From Acidobacteriota bacterium (GTDB taxonomy: Bacteria; Acidobacteriota; Terriglobia; Terriglobales; Acidobacteriaceae): a stretch of 5,408 nt of DNA. The notes beneath the pieces are model-generated. The model had not been told where the DNA came from. It did not search any database and was given only the letters and a program-made list of their open reading frames with translations. The stretch is taken from positions 1-5,408 of the forward strand of contig JAJXXN010000252.1 in assembly GCA_021781075.1 (NCBI GenBank), written 5' to 3'. Both the position numbers and the translations under genes were made by a program. This document shows, one piece after another, positions 1 through 5,408 of the stretch (the stretch's first letter is position 1; each line of letters begins with the position of its first letter).

Positions 1-56
1 AGGGCAAAGGCGAGTGGCCAGAAAGCCAACTTACGCGCGGTGCGGGCAAAGAGCAT
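1..56 (-). CDS. N-terminal start of an unidentified, probably exported or membrane protein (partial, runs off left edge)
   Basis: Reading the minus strand from an ATG at 54-56 to the window edge gives about 19 residues beginning MLFARTARKLAFWPLAFA. This has the layout of a signal peptide or signal anchor: a short N-region with basic residues R5, R8 and K9, then a hydrophobic run. A good Shine-Dalgarno-like GAGGA lies at 65-69, 8 bases before the ATG, which is the main reason to believe the start. The gene lies downstream of lspA on the same strand but is separated from its stop by 132 bases containing a likely terminator, so it probably has its own promoter. The product cannot be named from so few residues. 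The piece is short enough that a chance reading frame remains possible. Confidence 0.5.
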   Translation of the reverse strand, partial: MLFARTARKLAFWPLAFA

Positions 57-119
57 GGGTGGTGTCCTCGGAAATGGGGTCGGTTTGGCCGCAACTTTCG
101 GCGACTATTCATGATACGC

Positions 120-145
120 GTTCAGGGGCGTCATGGTTCCTGAAC
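120..145. repeat. Perfect 7-bp inverted repeat, possible operator or hairpin upstream of the left-edge gene
   Basis: GTTCAGG at 120-126 is matched by its exact reverse complement CCTGAAC at 139-145, with a 12-base spacer. On the minus strand it lies just upstream of a TATCAT hexamer (111-116, 5 of 6 matches to the -10 consensus), so it would cover the -35 region of a promoter for the gene starting at 56. No good -35 hexamer is visible at the proper spacing, which would suit an activator- or repressor-controlled promoter but is equally compatible with chance. A 7-bp inverted repeat is not rare in a sequence of this size. Confidence 0.35.
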
Positions 146-152
146 TGGCCTT

Positions 153-177
153 GAAACAGAAATGCGCCAAGGGCGCA
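153..177 (-). terminator. lspA: Probable intrinsic terminator after lspA
   Basis: On the minus strand a perfect 6-bp stem, TGCGCC paired with GGCGCA (163-168 and 172-177), closes a 3-base loop and is followed by a T-rich tail reading TTTCTGTTTC. It starts 12 bases past the lspA stop codon, where a terminator for the ileS-lspA transcript would be expected. Beyond one T-T mismatch the stem can gain two A-T pairs. The stem is short and the T tract is interrupted, so termination may be incomplete. Confidence 0.6.
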
Positions 178-188
178 ATTGAAAAACA

Positions 189-698
189 TCAGGGCTTGGG
201 AGCGGGAGCATCTTGTTTGGCCAAAATAGCATCCAGCATCAGCAGCACCGCTCCAATGGTGATGGCCGAGTCGGCAACGTTGAAATCAGGCCAGTGGTAG
301 CCGAGGATGGTGACCTCAATAAAATCGGTGACCGAGGAGTAGAGGATGCGGTCGTAAAGATTGCCGATGGCCCCGCCGAGGATGAGGGCAAGGGCGATGG
401 CGTTCATGCTGAGGCGCCGGGCCAGGCGCCAGAGGAAGATGAAAATCAAAATTGAAGCCAGGCAGGTGAATGCGATCAATCCCCAGCGCACAATCTTCGG
501 TGAGGCGGTGTCGGCAAGAAAGCTGAACGCGGCGCCTTCGTTTTGCCAGTGGGAGATGCGCAGGAAGTGCGGGATGACGGGGATGAACCGGCCGCGCGGA
601 AGATGGGCGGAAATCCAGATTTTAGTGGCGCGGTCAAAGGCAAGCACAAAGGCCGTGAGGCCGAGGAGCAGCGGCAGGCGGCGTGGCAGTTTCATCAT
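189..698 (-). CDS. lspA: Lipoprotein signal peptidase (signal peptidase II)
   Basis: This inner-membrane aspartyl protease removes the signal peptide from prolipoproteins after diacylglyceryl modification of the lipobox cysteine. The 169-residue product matches the family's usual size of about 160-170. Four hydrophobic segments are visible, near residues 8-25, 68-90, 98-115 and 140-160. The family motifs appear in order: NEGAAFSF (53-60), GGAIGNLYDR (108-117), TDF with Asp125, and FNVADSAI (139-146) with Asp143. Asp125 and Asp143 match the known catalytic aspartate pair in position and spacing. The start overlaps the ileS stop by 4 bases. Two consecutive ATG codons (696-698 and 693-695) are both usable: an AAGGAG lies 5 bases before the first and 8 before the second, so the protein may be 169 or 168 residues. 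A likely terminator follows the stop. Identification is secure. Confidence 0.97.
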   Translation of the reverse strand: MMKLPRRLPLLLGLTAFVLAFDRATKIWISAHLPRGRFIPVIPHFLRISHWQNEGAAFSFLADTASPKIVRWGLIAFTCLASILIFIFLWRLARRLSMNAIALALILGGAIGNLYDRILYSSVTDFIEVTILGYHWPDFNVADSAITIGAVLLMLDAILAKQDAPAPKP

Positions 699-3600
699 GC
701 CTTCTCCTTTTTCGCGGGCTTTTGCGCCGCCGCGGCAGCAACCTGCTCGGCGGTTGGCGGCGGAATCCTCATCTCCTCAAGCGCCGAACGGCAGCGGCCG
801 CAGAGGTTTTCCCACGCGCCGTAGTTGGCGGTGTCGAGCATAAAATTCCAGCAGCGACTGCATTTTGTGCCACTTGCTGGCGCAATAAAGGCTCTTAAAT
901 CAGCAGCTCCTGTATTAAATTCTGTGCCTTTCGGAGGATTCGCGAGTTGCTCGATATTATTCAAAAGCGAACCTTCTGCCTTGTGGAGCGTGTATTTCGA
1001 AACATTGAAAAACTCTTTTAAGTCTCCTTTTTCCTTAATTAGATCGAGCGTGACGCCACTTGCATAAATGTGCAAATCCGCATCGAGTCCTTTGCCAATT
1101 GACTTATTCTGCCTGTGATCTTCCAGGGCTTTCAACACAGCTTCGCGCAGCAAAAACAACGAATTCTTCCATTCCCGAACTTTCGCATCCGCATTGCCTT
1201 GATAAATTTCCTTAGGTTCCGGGAAGCTGGCGAGATGCACGCTCACTTCGCGGCCATTGACTGCGGGCAAATACTCCCACACCTCATCGGCCGTGAAGCT
1301 GAGAATCGGCGCGACCAGGCGAACAAGGGTCTCGGTGATTTGCCACAACACCGTTTGTGCGGAGCGGCGCGCGATGCTGGTGGGCGCCAGCGTGTACATG
1401 CGGTCCTTGAGCACGTCGAGGTAGAAGGCGCTGAGGTCAACGATGGCGAATTCATTGACGGCGTGGTAGACGCGGTGGAACTCGAAACGCTCGTACCAAT
1501 CAAGGATTTTGGTGGTGAGTTCACTGGTGCGCGCGAGCATGTATTTGTCGAGCGGGAGCAACTGGCCGAAGGCAACGCAATCGCGCGCCGGCTCAAATCC
1601 ATTCAGGTTGCCGAGCAGGAAGCGGAAGGTGTTGCGCAGCTTTTTGTAGAGCTCGGCGCAGCGCTGCATCAGGTTTTCGCTGGCGGCCATGTCTTCGCGG
1701 AAGTCAACGCTGGCAACCCAGAGGCGCACGATTTCGCCGCCGAGGCGCTGGGCGATGTCCACCGGGTCAACTCCGTTGCCCAAACTTTTGCTCATTGCCC
1801 GGCCCTGTTCGTCGAGTGTCCAGCCGGCGGTGGCAACGTGGGAGTAGGGCGCGCGACCGCGCAGTGCAACCGAGGTCAGCAGCGAGGAGTGGAACCACCC
1901 GCGGTGCTGGTCGCCGCCTTCCAGGTAAAGGCACTTCGGCCCCTTGTCTGCCTGGAATTCCTTATAGGGGGCACTCAACTCCGGGTCGCTTTCGCAAACC
2001 GCGAACCAGCTTGTGCCGGAGTCGAACCAGACGTCAAGGATGTCCGTCTCCTTGCGGAATCCTTTGCCGCCACAATGCGAGCAGACGGCGGCTTTGGGCA
2101 GCATGTTCATCGCCGTGTCGCTGTGCCACGCCTCCGCGCCCTCCTGCTCAAACAAGTGGATAACCTGCCGGTTGAGCGCAGGGTCGATGATGGGCTTGTT
2201 GCAGCCCTCGCAAAGGAAAACAGCAATGGGAACGCCCCAGATGCGCTGGCGGCTGATGCACCAGTCGGGGCGCGTGGCAATCATGTTGGTGATGCGCTCT
2301 TTGCCCCAGGCCGGGTCCCACACCACCTTGTCAATCTCTTCAATGGCCAGTTGGCGGTAAGTGGTCTCAGAGCCGTCGGCGCGCTTGACCGGGGTTTCAA
2401 GCGAGATGAACCACTGCTCGGTGGCGCGGAAGATCACCGGCTTGTGGCAGCGCCAGCAGTGCGGGTAGCTGTGCGTGATTGGCGCATGAGCAAGCAGATG
2501 GCCGCTTTCGGTCAGCATCTGGATGAGGATCGGGTTGGCGGCCTTGACTGTCTTGCCTTCAAACGGCGCGGGCTCACTACCAACCCACGCGGAAGGGTCT
2601 GCATGCAAATGCCCGCCGGCGTCCACACGGCAGGTTTTGTCGATGTTATAGCGAACTCCGGTGTAAAAATCGTCCGCGCCATGCGAGGGCGCGGTGTGGA
2701 CAGCGCCAGTGCCGGTGTCGGCGGTGACATACTCGGCGAGAACGCCTAGGAGCTGGCGATTGAGGAAGGGGTGCTGGTAGGTTGAGCTTTCAAGCACACT
2801 GCCCTTGAAACGGGCCAGTTCGATCAGCGGTTGGCCTTCAGGCGCTAGCTTGCAGGCGGTGTTGACCTGCCCCGCGAGGTCGGCGGCGAGAAGGTAAACC
2901 TGCGCGCCCGCTTCAGCCGAGCCAGCGACAGCCACGTAGTCAAACTCCGGATGGAAAGCCACGGCCATCGACGCGGGCAGGGTCCACGGGGTGGTCGTCC
3001 AGATGATGGTGGCAACTTTGCGGCCCTTGAGCGCGGGGTCAATCGCTTCAGGCGCGCTTGTCAGGTCATAGCGGACATAGACGGAGTCCGATGTGTGGTT
3101 CTCGTATTCGACCTCGGCCTCGGCCAGGGCGGTGCGGTCGTGCGTGCACCAGTAGACGGGTTTCAGCCCGCGATAAATGAAGCCTTTTTCGAGGAAGCCA
3201 TAGAATGCTTCAAGCGTGCGCGCCTCATACTCGCGGCTCATGGTGCGGTAAGGGGTGGACCAACGCCCCAGGCAACCAATGCGCTCGAATTGCGAGGTCT
3301 GCAGGTCAATGTATTTCTGGGCGTAGGCGCGGCAGGCGGAGAGAACCTCGGCGGCCGGCATCTCCAGTTTCTTCCGCCCCAGTTGCTCATCCACTTTGAT
3401 TTCAATGGGCAGGCCGTGGCAATCGTAGCCGGGTACGTAGGGGGAAGCGTATCCGCCCATGGTGCGGGATTTGACGACAAAGTCCTTGAGGCATTTGTTC
3501 AGCGCGTGCCCCAAATGGATTGGCCCATTGGCGTACGGGGGGCCGTCGTGAAGAAGGTACGTGCCCTTGCTCTTCTTCGCAGCCGACTTCCGGACCTCGC

Positions 3601-3724
3601 CGTAGAGGTCAATTTCATTCCAGCGCGAAAGCCGAAGTGGCTCATTTTGCGGAAGATTGGCCTTCATCGCGAAGTCGGTCTGGGGAAGTGTCAGTGTCGC
3701 CTTCAGCTCAGTGGGTGCAGACAT
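695..3724 (-). CDS. ileS: Isoleucyl-tRNA synthetase, bacterial type 1
   Basis: This cytoplasmic class I synthetase charges tRNA-Ile with isoleucine and hydrolyses mischarged valine. The 1009-residue product is somewhat longer than the 938 of E. coli. Visible landmarks: the HIGH-type motif PYANGPIHLGHA (63-74); the CP1 editing domain, about 215-430, with the Thr-rich WTTTPWTLP (242-250) and GTGAVHTAPSHGADDF (338-353), whose Asp351/352 fits the editing aspartate; PHCWRCHKP (421-429); a CxxC pair at 505/508 and 548/551; WFDSG (566-570); GGDQHRGWF (603-611); and the KMSKS loop as AMSKS (643-647). An anticodon-binding helical domain covers about 725-880. A C-terminal zinc ribbon uses Cys955, 958, 975 and 978, a mark of type 1 enzymes, which are generally mupirocin-sensitive. 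An Ala/Lys-rich tail ends the protein. The ATG at 3722-3724 has a GGAG at 3730-3733, 5 bases upstream. It is the first gene of an operon with lspA. No frameshift or missing essential motif is seen. Confidence 0.98.
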   Translation of the reverse strand: MSAPTELKATLTLPQTDFAMKANLPQNEPLRLSRWNEIDLYGEVRKSAAKKSKGTYLLHDGPPYANGPIHLGHALNKCLKDFVVKSRTMGGYASPYVPGYDCHGLPIEIKVDEQLGRKKLEMPAAEVLSACRAYAQKYIDLQTSQFERIGCLGRWSTPYRTMSREYEARTLEAFYGFLEKGFIYRGLKPVYWCTHDRTALAEAEVEYENHTSDSVYVRYDLTSAPEAIDPALKGRKVATIIWTTTPWTLPASMAVAFHPEFDYVAVAGSAEAGAQVYLLAADLAGQVNTACKLAPEGQPLIELARFKGSVLESSTYQHPFLNRQLLGVLAEYVTADTGTGAVHTAPSHGADDFYTGVRYNIDKTCRVDAGGHLHADPSAWVGSEPAPFEGKTVKAANPILIQMLTESGHLLAHAPITHSYPHCWRCHKPVIFRATEQWFISLETPVKRADGSETTYRQLAIEEIDKVVWDPAWGKERITNMIATRPDWCISRQRIWGVPIAVFLCEGCNKPIIDPALNRQVIHLFEQEGAEAWHSDTAMNMLPKAAVCSHCGGKGFRKETDILDVWFDSGTSWFAVCESDPELSAPYKEFQADKGPKCLYLEGGDQHRGWFHSSLLTSVALRGRAPYSHVATAGWTLDEQGRAMSKSLGNGVDPVDIAQRLGGEIVRLWVASVDFREDMAASENLMQRCAELYKKLRNTFRFLLGNLNGFEPARDCVAFGQLLPLDKYMLARTSELTTKILDWYERFEFHRVYHAVNEFAIVDLSAFYLDVLKDRMYTLAPTSIARRSAQTVLWQITETLVRLVAPILSFTADEVWEYLPAVNGREVSVHLASFPEPKEIYQGNADAKVREWKNSLFLLREAVLKALEDHRQNKSIGKGLDADLHIYASGVTLDLIKEKGDLKEFFNVSKYTLHKAEGSLLNNIEQLANPPKGTEFNTGAADLRAFIAPASGTKCSRCWNFMLDTANYGAWENLCGRCRSALEEMRIPPPTAEQVAAAAAQKPAKKEKA
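704..709 (-). promoter_or_regulatory. lspA: Ribosome binding site of lspA embedded in the 3' end of ileS
   Basis: On the minus strand AAGGAG occupies these bases, within the lysine-rich final codons of ileS, 5 and 8 bases before the two adjacent lspA ATG codons. The ileS stop (TGA, 695-697) overlaps the first ATG. The arrangement indicates translational coupling: ribosomes finishing ileS stop over the lspA start. The conserved Lys-Lys-Glu-Lys ending of IleS may be partly dictated by this site, which is an inference. Confidence 0.8.
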
Positions 3725-3960
3725 TCTTACTCCGTTTTCAGTTCATAGAAAAATTGCGGACTTATAAACAGTGTAAACCGGCGGAAGGTGTTTTTTAGGT
3801 AACTCCACACAACGCAATACGTCTAAAAGAGTATGATTACAAGAGCAGAGCCAGTGAACGGACGAATTTGAGATCGAAGTCGGGATCAGAGCCGCGGTGG
3901 AGTGTGGCAGGCCTGAGAAATGCCCCCATTGAGAGTGGGCAACCGGCAGACAACGAGGAC
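3725..3960. promoter_or_regulatory. Divergent upstream region of ileS and the TonB-type gene
   Basis: This 236-base stretch separates two divergent genes and must hold promoters for both, unless the plus-strand gene starts farther upstream (an in-frame TTG at 3868 is possible). It is AT-richer than the flanking genes between about 3725 and 3845. A TATGAT at 3832-3837 on the plus strand matches 5 of 6 of the -10 consensus but has no good -35 partner. On the minus strand TTTACA and TATAAG lie only 5 bases apart and cannot form one sigma-70 promoter. No T-box leader is recognisable before ileS: the 5' region is short and I see no T-box consensus followed by a terminator. No tRNA or small ORF is supported here. 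Confidence 0.4.
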
Positions 3961-4980
3961 ATGAGCACAGATCTTTTAACACCACCGGAGATGGAAAGCT
4001 CCGCACAGGAGACTGTTGCGGAAACCGGCAATGGCGGCCATGAGCTGGACAATTTGCTCGGTCGCGCTGTGGAAGAAAAGTCAGTTTTCGTGGACTTGTG
4101 GGAGAACCTGCATGACCTGTTCTTCCCCCCGCAGTTGCCGCCACTGGAACTGACATCCCAGCCCATTCCTGTCCCGGACCCGATGAAGGAAAAGCGGAGC
4201 CCGGTTTCTGTTGTCATCTCCACTATCCTTAATATTGCTTTGATTGCCATTTTGATTTTTCTGGGGCACAAGATTGTCACGCCGCCGCCGGTTGTCAACA
4301 TGGGCACAATCACCCTGAATGACGACGATGTGCTGAGCAAAAAAGCCTCCATCCGCATGGGCGGTGGTGGCGGTGGTGGTGAACACAGCAAGATTGAAGC
4401 CCAGGTCGGCAAAACACCCAAGCAGGACCTTCATCCGCTGGCACCACCCGAGCAGCCGAAGATCAACCCCACGCTTGCCGTTGACCCGGCGGTGGCAGTT
4501 CAGCCTGACATCAAGTTGCCGGACAACCCCAACCTGCAAAACTTTGGTGTGAAAAACTCACCCAACGTCACACTGGCTTCCGCGGGAACCGGCGGGCCGG
4601 CCGGCCTTGGCGCCGGGCACGGCAATGGCATCGGCACTGGCAGTGGATCCGGCTATGGCCCCGGAAGCGGAGGAAATTTCGGCGGCGGTGTCTTCCAGAT
4701 CGGCGGCGATGTTCTCGGCCCAAAGCTTGTCAGCTCGGTAGACCCGGAGTTTACCGACGAGGCGCGCCGTGCAAAATATCAAGGGCTCGTGACAGTCTCC
4801 CTGATTGTCGACGCGCAGGGGAACCCGCAAAATGTGCGTGTGATTCGCGCCATCGGCTATGGCCTGGATGAAAAGGCCGTGGAAGCGGTGAAGATGTACA
4901 AGTTCAAGCCGGCCATTAAAAAAGGCGTGGGGCCCGTCCCGGTCTATCTGACAATCAACGTCAACTTCCGCATTTATTAG
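3961..4980 (+). CDS. TonB-family energy transducer with cytoplasmic extension and glycine-rich linker
   Basis: TonB-type proteins sit in the inner membrane and contact TonB-dependent receptors through a periplasmic C-terminal domain, passing on energy from ExbB/ExbD. Using the ATG at 3961 the product has 339 residues: an N-terminal, probably cytoplasmic part (1-80) ending in a Pro-rich FFPPQLPPLELTSQP segment (54-68); one membrane helix (about 82-103); a seven-glycine run (134-140); a Pro/Asp-rich stretch (about 145-194); a Gly/Ser-rich linker (about 209-250); and a TonB C-terminal domain (about 255-339) with VDPEFTDEAR, YQGLVTVSLIVDAQG, GLDEKAVEAV and FKPA motifs and a final VNFRIY. There is no lipobox or cleavable signal. 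No exbB or exbD lies in the window. The start is uncertain: the GAGG before 3961 is only 2 bases away, and an in-frame TTG at 3868 (370 residues) and an ATG at 3991 (329 residues) are alternatives. The family call is firm; its specific receptor partner is unknown. Confidence 0.9.
   Translation: MSTDLLTPPEMESSAQETVAETGNGGHELDNLLGRAVEEKSVFVDLWENLHDLFFPPQLPPLELTSQPIPVPDPMKEKRSPVSVVISTILNIALIAILIFLGHKIVTPPPVVNMGTITLNDDDVLSKKASIRMGGGGGGGEHSKIEAQVGKTPKQDLHPLAPPEQPKINPTLAVDPAVAVQPDIKLPDNPNLQNFGVKNSPNVTLASAGTGGPAGLGAGHGNGIGTGSGSGYGPGSGGNFGGGVFQIGGDVLGPKLVSSVDPEFTDEARRAKYQGLVTVSLIVDAQGNPQNVRVIRAIGYGLDEKAVEAVKMYKFKPAIKKGVGPVPVYLTINVNFRIY
4360..4380 (+). repeat. Seven-codon GGY glycine tract in the TonB-type gene
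   Basis: Seven consecutive glycine codons, only GGT and GGC, make a short trinucleotide repeat just after the membrane helix and an acidic NDDDV segment. Slippage here would add or remove whole glycines without shifting the frame, changing linker length rather than switching the gene off. Variation is an inference; only the repeat itself is seen. Confidence 0.6.
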
Positions 4981-5002
4981 GTTGAGCAGACCTATGCTGC
5001 CT

Positions 5003-5032
5003 GCCTGGCCTCCGGTCTTCCGGAGGCCAGGC
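5003..5032. terminator. Bidirectional terminator-like hairpin between convergent genes
   Basis: A perfect 13-bp GC-rich stem, GCCTGGCCTCCGG with its complement at 5020-5032, encloses a TCTT loop at 5016-5019. It begins 22 bases after the stop of the plus-strand TonB-type gene and 4 bases after the stop of the minus-strand glycosidase gene, so one structure can serve both transcripts. Neither side has a run of T after the stem, so it may act with Rho, or mainly protect 3' ends and block opposing transcripts, rather than being a classical intrinsic terminator. Confidence 0.75.
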
Positions 5033-5036
5033 TGTC

Positions 5037-5408
5037 TCAGGCCAGATGGACGTAGGTCGTATAAGGTTCATCGCCGATGGATGTGAAGGGCCGCAGCTCA
5101 ACCGGGCCGCGATAGCCGTCCATCTTCCATGCATTCTTGCCTTCAATGCGCTCCAGACTCAGGAGCTGTTTTTTTGCCACGGAAAGCGGTTCTCCCTTGG
5201 TCAATGGGAAAAGCACCAGCGGGCCGCGCAAGATTGCGGTTGTCTGCGGATGTTGCCCATCCACCGCTTCATTTCGCACGAGGAGGGCCATCTTCAATTC
5301 CAGATGGTCGCCGTTTTTCCATTCACGCTCAATGCGCGCGAATCCCTTTGTCACGCTGGGCGCAAACGCTCGGCCATTGATTGAAATTGACGGCGCCGCA
5401 CTCCACGC
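5037..5408 (-). CDS. C-terminal end of a GH127/DUF1680-type glycoside hydrolase (partial, enters from right edge)
   Basis: The minus-strand frame is open from the window edge to a TGA at 5037-5039, giving the last 123 residues. The piece matches the C-terminal beta-sandwich region of GH127/DUF1680 proteins, a family containing beta-L-arabinofuranosidases that remove terminal arabinose from plant polysaccharides and glycoproteins. Visible motifs are SISINGRAF followed by KGFARIEREWKNGD, the typical 'NG...GY..I.R.W..GD' pattern; then TAILRGPLVLFPL, the family's 'RGPLVY' strand; and near the end ELRPFTSIGDEPYTTYVHL. The catalytic barrel with its glutamate and zinc-binding cysteines lies outside the window, so activity cannot be judged. 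A GTG at 5352-5354 is internal, not the start, since the homology continues upstream of it. A related family such as GH146 remains possible. The gene converges on the TonB-type gene and shares the hairpin between them. Confidence 0.75.
   Translation of the reverse strand, partial: AWSAAPSISINGRAFAPSVTKGFARIEREWKNGDHLELKMALLVRNEAVDGQHPQTTAILRGPLVLFPLTKGEPLSVAKKQLLSLERIEGKNAWKMDGYRGPVELRPFTSIGDEPYTTYVHLA

Noticed and set aside
213..843. Several plus-strand open frames opposite lspA and the ileS 3' end
   Set aside because: They overlap one another and two certain genes on the other strand and are Arg/Ala-rich low-information translations.
1115..2749. Plus-strand open frame of 544 codons opposite ileS
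   Set aside because: It is exactly antisense to a fully conserved IleS. The translation shows no recognisable motif and is rich in Ala, Val, Gly and Arg, as expected from the complement of a GC-biased gene.
2951..3748. Plus-strand open frame of 265 codons across the 5' part of ileS
   Set aside because: It is antisense to the IleS catalytic N-terminus and the HIGH motif, has no family motif, and ends in the intergenic region without a sensible context.
3752..3790. TTTACA and TATAAG as an ileS promoter on the minus strand
   Set aside because: The two hexamers are separated by only 5 bases, far below the 16-18 needed for one sigma-70 promoter.
3775..3797. Possible terminator: GC-rich stretch followed by six T on the plus strand
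   Set aside because: Only a 3-bp ACC/GGT stem can form before the T run, and no plus-strand gene ends upstream of it.
3837..4421. Minus-strand open frame of 194 codons opposite the TonB-type gene
   Set aside because: Its translation has a poly-Pro run that is simply the complement of the poly-Gly codons, and no coherent domain.
1..5408. Search for CRISPR arrays, transposases, integrases, tRNA or rRNA genes, toxin-antitoxin or defence genes
   Set aside because: No regularly spaced repeats, terminal inverted repeats, cloverleaf sequences or relevant protein motifs were seen; nearly all of the window is explained by the listed genes.

Overview
The window reads as an ordinary chromosomal stretch from a Gram-negative bacterium, most likely an acidobacterium (Acidobacteriota, Terriglobia-like). 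This placement is an inference. It rests on remembered resemblance of the IleS and LspA sequences and of the N-terminal architecture of the TonB-type protein to acidobacterial homologues, plus a neighbouring GH127-type glycosidase and a moderately high GC content. No rRNA or other marker confirms it, and a related phylum cannot be excluded.

Layout, left to right. Positions 1-56 hold the first codons of a minus-strand gene that runs off the left edge; they look like the start of an exported or membrane protein. Positions 57-188 are intergenic, with a stem-loop terminator behind lspA and a separate 7-bp inverted repeat near the presumed promoter of the edge gene. Positions 189-3724 hold a tightly coupled minus-strand pair, ileS (isoleucyl-tRNA synthetase) followed by lspA (lipoprotein signal peptidase), overlapping by 4 bases. 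Positions 3725-3960 are the divergent upstream region between ileS and the next gene. Positions 3961-4980 (plus strand) encode a TonB-type energy-transducing protein with an unusual cytoplasmic extension and a glycine-rich periplasmic linker. Positions 5003-5032 form a perfect 13-bp hairpin between two convergent genes. Positions 5037-5408 (minus strand) are the C-terminal end of a GH127/DUF1680-type glycoside hydrolase that enters from the right edge.

Working together: ileS and lspA are housekeeping genes joined by translational coupling, a pairing found in many bacteria. The TonB-type protein would carry proton-motive energy from the inner membrane to outer-membrane receptors. The glycosidase fits a polysaccharide-degrading lifestyle in which TonB-dependent uptake is common, but its convergent orientation means it is not co-transcribed with the TonB gene, so a functional link is only a guess.

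I found no mobile element, CRISPR array, tRNA, rRNA or evident novel multi-gene system. The more interesting points are architectural details of the TonB-type protein and the small regulatory structures at the gene borders.
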